From: Henricia sp. BOLD:AAB3569
Taxonomy: Eukaryota > Echinodermata > Asteroidea > Spinulosida > Echinasteridae
Assembly (NCBI GenBank): GCA_037783545.1
Contig: JBBELK010000438.1
Coordinates: 744,001-808,000 of the forward strand
DNA: 64,000 bases
Direction: 5' to 3'
A program made the translations under genes and the position numbers. The notes under the pieces are model-generated. The model searched no databases, had not been told where the DNA came from, and was given only the letters and a program-made list of their open reading frames with translations. Of the stretch, positions 50,301-62,300 are shown piece after piece (position 1 is the stretch's first letter; the number at the start of each line of letters is the position of its first letter).

Positions 50301-53300
50301 AAAAATGTTATGTTGGCGTAACCCGACCGACCCTAAAAATACGGCCGACCCTGGATATTTTTATTTTTTTCAAGGGAAGAAATTTAATGATTAAAATCTA
50401 TATAAATGAGTTATAAATACGTTTGAAACCATTTCTGACCGTTTCTCATTGTTGTATTGACTTGTCTGACGCTGGCGCGCGTGGAACTTTGGAGTGCACA
50501 TTGTTGCACCAACGATCGAACATGCAGCAGAAGATTGCGCAGGCTCTACAACAATGTACATGTACATGTACAGGTGTGATATCGATACGGAGATAGATGC
50601 ACCAAGTATACATTGTACATGTATAGTCGCGTCCCCGACTCCCACTCAGAGAGCAGCCTCACGCTCGCTGAACCGAAGGAGCTCTACATGAAAAATATGG
50701 TAGCCTCGTCCTAGACTGTTGCACGGCGCGGACAGCTACATACAATATTTAAAATATTTGGCTATTTATTTTGTGTTTAAAAAATAGTTTGTTACAATAT
50801 AAATTATTTTAATTATTTTTTCAGCATTTTACACAATAAAAACTGATATATATACATTCTAAAAACTATTTTGTGACCCCGGCGACCCGGCCCCGTGTTT
50901 TACACAGTCGCATCAACATGGCGCCCGGTTTAAAGAAAGACATACAAATAAAATAAATGTCATCAAGAGTTTAAAAGTATACTATTTGTTGTGTGTTTAG
51001 CTTTGTTTTCATTTGTTACCGTGTATTACTACCGGCTTAAACAATTAGAAAACATGTCATTTTCGTTGCTGGGAGAAAAAAATAAAATAAAATAAAATAA
51101 AAAATCCCTACCTACCTACCCTATTTTTGGGGGCCCGTTACGCCAACATAACATATTTTTTTTTTTTATGCCAAAGCGTGATGCGTTCGATTATCAATTA
51201 AGGATATTTGCATATTTACTCTAAGGCTGTTTGCTGTGCTGAATTATGTTTTTAATAAAACTACACGAGTTCAACAATTCTCTGTGTCCGTTCTGCGTAG
51301 TGCAAGCGCGCGCTTTAAATTCGGCGCGCAGCTTGCGGGACGCGTACCAATACCTTTTGTGCAGTCACCAAGCGCGTGGGCAGTTTTTGTTTTTTCGCGT
51401 TTTAAAATTGCGCGTAGGATGCGTGTAGAACACGGTAGCATCATTCTAATTCTTATTTCACGGGTACACGTACACGATGTGTGGCCGACGTTGACAATGG
51501 ATGGCCAACTGCAGCGTAGCTTCCGTGTTTTTGCATGCAGCAAAAACATCGACACTGAACAGTTTTGAAGCAACACTTTGTCACCTGCTAAAATCGTATG
51601 TACAAAATTAAAATTTTTTTATATCGCTTAGCATAGAATCTATCAAGAGTGGCAATCAGTTTTTTTGGGAGCCAGAGTTCGTTTCGTCTTCTAAAAACGG
51701 CAAAAAACACGACCATCGTTGGCAAAAAGTACGCTACGATGACCCATTGCCTCATCGTAGCTTACAGTGCGTTGTCATGGCATATATGCATCGGTACACT
51801 CATCGCAAGTTTCTTGAAATCGTTCTTAGGACGCAACACGAGTTACGGAGCGGTAATCCATCGCATCTCGAGTTACGAAGGATCGTAAACGTTAGTGAAA
51901 TCGACCCCAGGTTACATAGAGCAGTGCAGTGATGAGTGATTACACAGTTTTTGTTTCCACATCCAAATTAGAGGTTGCAGATGTCATGTTTTCTTCCCGT
52001 GGATAGTATTTTGGGGAGGTATTTTGTGTGATTCTTGGGTTAAAAGAAAATCCATTTTTATTTAAAAATCTGGTGACACCTGTGTCATAACTGAATTTAT
52101 AATATCTTAGTTATGACGCACCGTAAACTGTCCTGCAATTGACTTTTATCACGGTGCGTCCATCTTTGTCTCGTTCTCCCTTGTGCTTGTTGGGCACAAT
52201 CAGTGCGTCGTCTGCTTATCCACGCAATAGAATGTGTAATATTTCGTTGTTGTTTTGAGAGAATCACTGTTTGTGCTGCGCATTTTCTTGATCACGCTAT
52301 TTGGTCGCGCAGACACACTGATCGTGCCCGCCACGTACTAGGGGAAACGAGACAAAGATGGACGCACCGTAATAAAGGTCAATTGAGCAGGAAATATAGA
52401 AGTTGCCTAAAGGTAACTTGCGACACATATTCCATATGTTTATTTACAATTGGGGCAAGCCGGGCTGGGGTTTGGGGCGTATCTTAAGTGATCTCTGGAA
52501 GGGGTGGTTATATCATTGAAGGGTTTATCCCTTACTAAGCTCATGTAGGGCTTGCTGAGCTCATGTGATAGCCAATCCCAATCAGTGAGAAACAGCAGCA
52601 ATACCATTATTTGAGACCACCAGTAGGCTTAAGCTTTATAGCTCAATGCATAGTTCCGATTTTGCCTAGTTAACCCCGTCCGGCCCCTTGGATATTGTTG
52701 CTATGCCTCACACTGCACAAACCAATGTGACTTTCAACGGAAAACACAGATTCATTGGAGATACTCAAAGGTATTCATGTTTCAGGGTCGACAGTTGTCT
52801 TAGAACACACTGAGTAAAGGGCCAGTAATACGGGGATGCCATATATCATGAAATGCGTGCTTTCTTACCTTTGAACAACGAATCGCCCGGCCTTGAAACC
52901 AACAATTCACCCAGATCATCGCATACGTACAACACTGTACAAACTGTACATGTATGGGCAGAATATCGTGTGATGTTTGTGATGCACTTTGGCCTATGTG
53001 GGCGCTTACCTGCTAGCTCGGTTGTGATTGGTCGGCGGGTTAGGCTTGATTGACAGGTCGGAACTATCCATTAGTAGGGCGTCTGCATGTTAAGCAGAAG
53101 GTCTGCGGTTCGAGTCCTGGTGGAACCTGCCAAGTTAGTTTTCACTGCATTCAGATTTCCCCAACTCATGGACATTTGTCCACATTTGTATCAAATTTAT
53201 TCACCCCGGTGGTCCCTGGGTCCTAATCCCTAAAAAATAACCACTTATTAATACTTGTCTTTATCTCATCTATGACCCCGTCGCTTTGTTCGACGATGAT

Positions 53301-56300
53301 TCGTCGATGATTTGATAAACGTACGCCTCTTCATTCGACGATGATTAGAATCGCTTCATTCGATGAACAAATCGCTTTATTCGATGAAGTAAATTTGTAA
53401 TGAGAACGCTCCCTTTGCTCGACGAAGCAATTTGGCAGGCCTGGTTGCACAAGCGCGTTGTGTGCCAAGCACCCAGCAAGCGTTGTTTTTGACGCGCCAC
53501 TGGAAAACCACACAGCGCGTCTAGATGTGCAAAGCGCATGTACGACCTTCCACAGCTTCATTCCATCTTCGTTAGCGGTCACTTTTAATGCAATGTGTAT
53601 GGTACCGCTCTTCGTTCGATCTTCGTTAAGTGATATGTGAACGCACGCTTCATTAACTAACAATGATTAACTAAGCGATTTCTTTAGTGGGAACGTACAG
53701 GGTCTAAGTTGTCGGGGGTCATTAAGACCAATTTTATTTTTGGCATAGGTATCTTAATGTGGAGTGTCTGTAAGGAAGTGCAAACTTAATAGCAGTGTAT
53801 AATTGAGTCGTGTTTGTTTATTTCAATTTTGGTTTGAATTTTCTAAATTTAAACAATGACAGGATGAAATACCAGTTCTCATAGCAGCGTACAATGACTC
53901 AGCACTGCAGTCCCTTCCTATCATCCTCAACATTCTCAGCAATGCCATAGTCTCCCTCCAGACATCGGGAAACCGTGATTATGATGTCACCATTGTCAAC
54001 CATCCCTGGCCTGCTGCAGAATATAAATACACCACTTTAAATCCTGGCATTTTCATGGTTTTCTGTTTGGGGTTGGCGATGGTCATTCTACCGGGGGCGT
54101 TCACAACCAATATTGTCAAGGAGCGACAGGTGAGACATACTCATGAATTACATTGCTTATTTTGTCCACAACACACGTCCACAACATTCATTAACTACAG
54201 GATTTCAGTATTTACTGGAAGAAGTCAAATGTTTTGTTTTTGGTTTAAGACGGATTCATAAATAGACAGTTTACGCATCCCCTATTGATTGCTTTCCGGT
54301 GACGTCACCCCTTCCATCCACCATTTTGATTGTCATTTTTCATATAACTGGCCAAAAAAGCAATAAAAGCGCATTGGTTGCACTTACCTCTGTTACTTAA
54401 CCTTGCTTTATGTTGTTGCGCCATGGCTGTTGTATCGATAAAGATAAAAAGGTATTTCTTCAGGCTAAAATTTGTGATCAAGCAAAAGCACTTTCGTTTT
54501 TACAAGCTGCAGTGCATGCTCAATAATTTGAACGTATCGCAGCGCGCGCGTGCGGCATCTTCGAATGAAAGTACACTGGTGAGTATTTTTTTACGCGTGC
54601 CCATGTGCGTCTAGTGGCGCGCTCGTGACTGTTGACCACCAAACATTCCCGGATGTTTTATGTCACGGAAAGCAATCAATTGGCTGAGAGCATGTCACGT
54701 GGCCGGTCTTAATTGGATGATAAAGGCCAGAGATAAAGACCGGTCGACTGGCCCCGCATTTCTACCTTTGCCCTAGTCAGTGCGTATAGAATATGCATGC
54801 GCACACAGGAACTGCACACGCCCTAGAGCAAAATGTGCACTGTGACAAGTACCTGGTCATGTGCGTGCACGTACAACACGCCTGAATTACATGTAATGCA
54901 CGCATCAAACAAAAACAACTGTTTGAACGAACACAGTCGTGCATGTAACTAATGCAAAACATGGCAAAACGAATTTTGGTGAGTTTTACCGATTTAAAAA
55001 ATGGGTTTGGCCAGTCCTTAAACAATTCGTTTAAAACTGGCTATGGTCCTGGATGCTAATAATGGCCCTCGCCTGGCAGCTTGGGCCATTATCACTCGTC
55101 CAGGCCCTTCTGCGGTTTTGAACGTCTACTTGTTTGGTAATTACCCTCAAACAGAATTTCTGAATTATTATCTTTAAGCTTATCGTTATCAAGATGGTAG
55201 TGGTAGTAATCATCCTGTGAATTTATTTATCGCCTGTATTGGAGCCATTAATTCATGCACAAAAAATGTACTTGGATATGTTAGGTTTTCTGAAGTATTA
55301 CTGCATCTATGTGGCTGAAAGGTAGTTTTCTTGACCTAAGCTTTCAGATAACAGTGGAAATCATGCTGTTTTTAACACTTTACCAAACAGGTATACTACC
55401 TTTAAGACTGGCCAAACCCACTTTTAATTCCCTAATTAAAACTGCACGTTTCTAATAACAGGCATGTTTAATTTTGTTTAAAATTATTGATTAATCAGGG
55501 AGTCAGGTTGGCTTAGCTTTTTTTTCTTCTTGTGTTCCACCACTGTGGCCTGGTTCGAATCCTGTCCAGGTTTAGTACATGTGGATTGGGTTCTCAGTCC
55601 ATGCTTGATTCCGTGATTCTCGTACTTTGTGGCCGAGCTAAAGAACCGAGCTGAGGTTTACCATTAAAAATTATTCTTGAGATTAAGTTTTCAAGGAATC
55701 CACAAACAAATTTAATTTTGAAAATGATATATTGGGCCTTTAAGTTTAAAGGCCCATTGTATCATTTGCAATGACCCAATTTTGTTTTTTACGAGTTGAC
55801 AAGAAAAACCTTAGTCAAAGTGTTGATAGCAATGGTAACAAACACCACATGAATTTAGTTTCCATCAAAAATGGTATTTCTTGTTGGAAATTGACAACCG
55901 AAGGTGGGTTTCTAAATTGTTTGCCTTTAAATTTCCCCCTTTGGCCTTTATGGGGAACCAAAAACAAAATGTATAGGCCGAGCTGTACAAGTTCATAGAT
56001 TAAAGTGAATGGCAAAATGTTATCTCCCTTGCACAAAATGTGAGAAAGTAAACTAAAACGTCTATCCAAAAGGCACTACCTTCACCTATGGGCGAGTTGA
56101 AACACGTTCCAACTAACCCCCTTCATTTTGTTCCAACTAAACCTGCTGGCCCGTTGGACATTTGCAAGCTTACTACGCTATTTGACATTTCTTTAGCCTC
56201 ATGTTGTAGCTTTGTACTATACCTTAAAATACATGTACTTAAAAACTAGTTGAGTGAATCTCTGAACGTCATTAGCATAATGCAACATTTCTCAAAGGTA

Positions 56301-59300
56301 AAAAAACAAACATTCTTTTCCCATTTTAATAGGGTTGTAGCACATGTGATGTGGATAATATGGTGGATATCTATTGCTATAACAGCAACATATGAGTGGC
56401 AGAATTTCATAAAAATAACTACAGCCGTGGAAGAAAATATCAATGTTTCAACATACCCATTCACTTGTACACAAAATCCACATATATATTTTCAAAGTTT
56501 TGTGAAGCACTGATGCATCTATGTAGCTAAAATTTCTTCAGGCTAGTTTACCAACATTCTTCCTTAGAATATTTTACACTCTTATTCCACGAATCTTCAA
56601 AAAGTTGTATCTTGCAAATGATACATGGGGCCTTTAATAATCATGTATGTTGGGTTTCTGTTACAGGAAGGAATCCGCACTCAGCTGCGTGTGTCCGGTG
56701 TGTCCACCCTAAACTACTGGTTGTCACATCTTATCATCGATGCTGGCCAGTTGTACTTTATCGTCCTACTGGCTTTCATCTGCAGTCTAGCATCAGGTCT
56801 GGCTATTGGCGGTACTTCGCTCACTCAAGGGGGAGCAATCTTCATATATCTCTTCTTCATGCTCTTCTACGTTCCGTTGGATATCATTTTCACATACTGT
56901 CTGGGATTTCTCTTCAAGGAGTATAAGACATGTCAGTCGTATGGCCAATTCTTCTTCATATTGGTAAGTTACAACAAACAAGCAGCATATTAAAGGCACA
57001 GGCTCGTCAGCAATGCGTGCGCGCCAAATTCGTGCCACGTAATACGCAGCCCCATGGCAAAGGCACGAGCTGCGTATTTCGTGGCATGAATTTGGCACGC
57101 GCGCATGGCTGACAAGTCTGTGCCTTTAATCAACAAAAGGCCCATTGTATCATTTGCAATTAAAAATAAAATAAAATATTGTACGCGACATAACAAAATG
57201 CAATTAACACATTCAAGCAATGGTGCTTACAATTTGTATGCACCAAATTTAGATGTTGAATTTTGATGTTTGTGTTTGTTTGTTTTTTTCTTGCTCAAAG
57301 TTGCCTATATTAATGCTGGCAGCTACTGTTGCGTCGACTATGTCATCATCATCATCATCTGAATCAACATTCGATGTAGAGAAATTTCTTCACCTGTGCT
57401 TCACTTTCCTGTACCCACCATATGCAAAGTTTGGCATTCTCTACAACTTAGAATTTGTGAGTATCGTCATTAAAAGAAATCAGTAATTATATAATATTGG
57501 ATGGCTTTGAGGGTGATATGCGAATATACCGCACGAGTCATGAAAATACTGAACGAGCAGAAGGCGAGTTCGGTATTTTCATGACGAGTGCGGTATATTC
57601 TCATATCACCCGAAAAGACATCCAATATTATTATTGTTATATAAAATGAAGCTTTGTTTTGAAAGATTTCTGCGAGATTTTGTCTGTTTGGTGTTGAAAA
57701 CTTCAGTTTCCAACTGCATGTGCTTTTGTTATTGTTGTACAGTATTTTTTGTTACTGTACTTTTGCGCGCGTAGCACACACGCGCAATCCATTCACTCGA
57801 TGCACGATGCGCGCGTACGTGTGTACTTGGGTGTGCCCAGCGTGCACGCGCATCAGATTGGGGCTCTGTGTTGCACGATATCAGAAACGCACGGTATCTG
57901 CAAAAGCTTCATTTTATATAATAATTATTAATGAATTGAGGGTTATAAAGGGAGAGTGGGGTTAGTTGGAACATTGATATTTTCTTCCACGGCTGTAGTT
58001 ATTTTTATGAAATTCTGCCACTCATATGTTGCTACTATAGCAACAGCTATCCACCATATTATCCACAGCACGTGTGTTACAACCCTATTAAAGTGAGAAA
58101 GGAATGTTTGTTTTTTGACCTTCCAAATAATTTTTTCACCTTTGAGAAATGTTGCATTATGCTAATGACGTTCATAGATTCACTCAACTAGTTTTTAAGT
58201 ACATGTATTTTAAGGTATAGTACAAAGCTACAACATGAGGTTAAAGAAATGTCAAATAGCGTAGTAAGCTTGCAAATGTCCAACGGGTTTAGTTGGAACA
58301 AAATGAAGGGGATTTAGTTGGAACATGTTTCAACTTGCCCATAGGTGAAGGTAGTGCCTTTTGGATAGACTTTTTAGTTTACTTTCTCACATTTTGTGCA
58401 AGGGAGATAACATTTTGCCATTTACTTTAATCTATGAACTTGTACAGCTCAGCCTATACATTTTTTTGGTTCCCCATAAAGGCCGAAGGGGAAAATTTAA
58501 AGGCAAAAAATTGAAAAACATTTTACTTCTAATCCTAACCATAATTACAAAATCATTTGGCTTATACTATAGTTTAAATATATAGGCCCTGCATCTATTG
58601 TACATGTGAAGTGTATGGCTGAGGAATGGATGTTTTAGTAATGTTTACAAGATCAATTTAAGAAGATCAAAAGTTCAAAATGTAAAGTTTATACTCTAAA
58701 CTTTTAATCTAGGATGTTTTATTGTTTTAAGTTTAAAGTTAGAAAGTTAAAAACAGTTGTACAGTGAAACCTGCTATTATAAGGCCACCTTGATAAACAG
58801 GCCACCTGTTTATAATGGCCACCCATTTTTGGTCCTAAATACCATTTGTATAATGCTTAAGTAAACTCTATAAAGACGCCACCTGTTTATAGTGGCCAGT
58901 CCTGAGGGGTGCCACTATATATACAAGTTTCACTGCATTATAAGTGAGCAAAAAGCAATCTTAACCGCTTGATGCATTATTTGTTTTGGTGCTCTTGTTT
59001 TGTGTAGTTATTAATGACTCCCTGTACCCCGAAGAATTAATTAGCGCCCCAAATTACAGCTTAAGTGTCTGACTTGCTAATTAGATTGATTACAGAAGTT
59101 ATAGTACAGTTTTTAAATGACCACATGCCATGTTTCAACTTACCCCATATCATGTTTCAACTTGCCCCCTAGGTGGGGCGAAACAGGAGACCTGTTCATG
59201 TTCAAGGTGGATTATACGAGAAACCATCAACGAGTCCCAACATTTTATAAGCTCCACTTGTAGCCCAACATATGTATGCTTAAAGTGGTATAGTTTTTTT

Positions 59301-62300
59301 TTCTTTAATAAATTGTTAGTGTTTTAAAGATGATTTTGTAAAAAATGTTCCAACTAACCCCACTCTGCCTAGGCCTACCGCACTCGTCATGTAAATACCA
59401 AATGAGCCAAAGGCGAGCTTGGTAATTTAACCACAAAAAACATGGGTGTATTTTTCAGGTTTTTTGAAATACATGCAACTATGTGTGGCTGAAATTTCTA
59501 CAATTTGTCAACATTATTCTCTAGTTGTGTATTGCTGTTGTTCCTGTTTTTAAAGGTTTTTAATTATGTAATCTGTATTTAAATAGCTTTTTGAAGAGTA
59601 CTCCGCCAAACAAGATCTTGCGAGTTTGACCTTGAATTTCTACCTGGATTTTGATCAAGTCTTCATGCCATCCATTCTGTGTGTAAGTAGTCCTGTGGCA
59701 TTTAAAGGAAGGGACAACAATTGCAAAGGGTTGCCTAACTTTGTACGCTTCATGTAAGTCGACATATTTTGTAGTTCGGCGCTCGGACTTGAGACGGCGT
59801 GAGTCAGGACACAACAGATTTTTACAAACTTCACGGCGTATGGGAGTCGGGAAACCAAGGCATCAATCTTGACGTCATCCATGCAATCATTGCATGGTTG
59901 ACATCATCATTCCTTTTAAAATTTCAAATATGCCGCAGCACATGCAGAGTTTATCATCAAAATTTATTGGAATGCTGACGTTGAGAACACAATTCTCTGA
60001 TTCTCATGAAGGTTTATGCACCGGGCAATATATCGGTAATATATTTTTTTATTAAATTCGTTGATAACAAGTGTTGTCCCTTTCCTTTAAAGGCCCATTG
60101 TATCATTTGCAATTACCCAAAACTTCACTTGTTAACAAGTAAGTGTTGACAACAGTGGCAGCAAACACCATGTGAATTTATTTCTGTCCAAGATGGTCAT
60201 TTTTTTAAAAAATTAACAACTGAAGGTGTTTTTATTTTTCAGAAAGTGTGTGCGTTAAAATTTTTCGCTGTTCATTTTAATAGCACAAAAACCATGTGGC
60301 GTATTCACTTTTTAAGTGAATGATGCTAGGAACAAGATGTTGCTGCACTAAGAGTTTGCGGACGCCCACCCTCACCCATAGCACGAGCCGTGGAATGTTA
60401 AATTATCTGATTTCATTTTTCATCATCGCTTAATCTGATTGTTTGACTACCCCGTATATAGATGGGCAGTTTTTATTTTGTAGGAATAATTTTGGGGACA
60501 CGATTAAACGTTGCTTCTGTGTAAACAGATAAAGTCTGACTAGCACTGAATAGCCATTCGTTCATAAATTGAAATCAGGTAGCAGGCCATTCCTTGAAAC
60601 TTTTTGAGAATGCCACAATCCAAGTGTTGATAGGGTTGTGGGCCTTGGCCAGGCAGCCACCTAGTTGAAGCGAAATGATTCTAATGATGGCAGCAGTAAT
60701 AATGCAAACAGCGCCATAATTACCCTCGTGTAGGGTAGATATTTGTGTACTGTACAATAATTTACCCTTATTATTATTACAGGTTATAGGTGCTTTGGTT
60801 GTCGTCACACCCTTGTTGCCTATGCTGGAGATCTGGAATAATGGAGGAAGTGTGCTAAAAGCTATCAAACGCAGGTAGGTGTGCCACTAGTCATCAACCA
60901 TGATCGTGGTTTAACCCCTTCGCGTCGGGAACTGCATATATGCAGTTTTAAGTTGATAGTCGTGGGGGCTGTAATACAGAATTAGCCCGTGGGTCAGTAC
61001 TACCAAGGCAGAGCTTGTTTCTCAACTTGTTGGCTTAGGCTCAAGTCAGTTTTTGGTTTTTGACCTGACTCTGGAGAAAATGACTTGTGAGCGGATTGAT
61101 TAATGACTTGAAATACATGTAAAAACTAGTCATCAAGTCTCCAGCCCTAGGGACATATACAGTGTATAACCAAAACTGCCAGTGCAGTCTCCCGCTCCAG
61201 GGGAATAAATTGGAAAATGTTTAGCCGCTGTGAAGGGGTTAAAACTGTACTCTTAAATTGTTCTCAAGCTAACAAAACTCGTAATAATCAGTTGTAAAGC
61301 ATTTTTTGGCAACTTAGTGAGCTCATCCCAGGAATTGTACCTGTGCTAATAATAAATCCCAGATTTTCGTAGTGTATGCAAATTTTATGCAAAATTCATG
61401 CATATTTTAGAAACAAACTTAGTAATAACCACATTTCTCTGTGGCTTGACCTACCTAGGCATACTGACTTGAGCAAATGCCAGCCAGTTGAGAGACCAGC
61501 TCTGCCCTGGTAGTACTGACCCAGCTAATTCTGTATAACCACCCCCAAGGCATACACACCGACTTGAGCCCAAGCCAGCCAGTTGAGAGACCAGCTCTGC
61601 CCTGGTAGTACTGACCCAGCTAATTGTGTATAACCACCCCCAAGGCATACACACCAACTTGAGCCTAAGCCAGCCAGTTGAGAGACTATCTCTGCCCTGA
61701 TAGTACTGACCCAGCTAATTCTGTATAACCACCCCCAAGGCATACACACCGACTTGAGCCCAAGCCAGCAGGTTGAGAGACCAGCTCTGCCCTGGTAGTA
61801 CCGACACAGCTAATGCTGTATAACAACCCCAAGGCATACTCGGCTAAGAATTGGTATCAAGTCTTCTCTCACAAAAAGATTAAACACTATTTTTTGTCAA
61901 ATTCTCATCACTAATATATTTTTCATTTTTATTTAGTAAGGAAGATAACAGCTTTAACGTGACAGATTTTGACGAATTAGAAGACGAAGACAGCGATGTA
62001 AAAAGAGAAAGGGAAAACGTGAAGTCACTGCTCGGTCAGGACATCAACGAAAGCAAGGTAATTTGACCAAAAACAGTCTAGGAGTGCTTCAAAGGAAATC
62101 TTAAATACCTCAACACTTGATTTTAATGATAGGGTGTGGTATATTCCATAAACCTCTTGGACAAATTTTTTAAAAATGTGTCAAAACAATCGACCCTTTT
62201 CTGTCCATTTCTAGGCCAAATTTTGTCCTATAACCAAACTTTATACTTCAATGGAAACCCTTATTTAAAGGTAGAACACATGGCTGGTATCTCGTAAATC

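Larger units (their letters stand above)
57949..59370. mobile_element. 1.4-kb element with GAGTGGGGTTAGTTGGAAC ends
   Basis: AGAGTGGGGTTAGTTGGAAC and GTTCCAACTAACCCCACTCT are complements. GTTCCAACT and GTTTCAACTTGCCCC motifs recur inside. A pogo-like MITE (58759-58938) is inserted in it. The sequence right of it (59371-59430) resembles family C, so it probably landed in that element. Confidence 0.72.

Noticed and set aside
53055-53131. Functional tRNA gene
   Set aside because: Followed by a SINE body shared with 63.2-63.4 kb. No clean cloverleaf.
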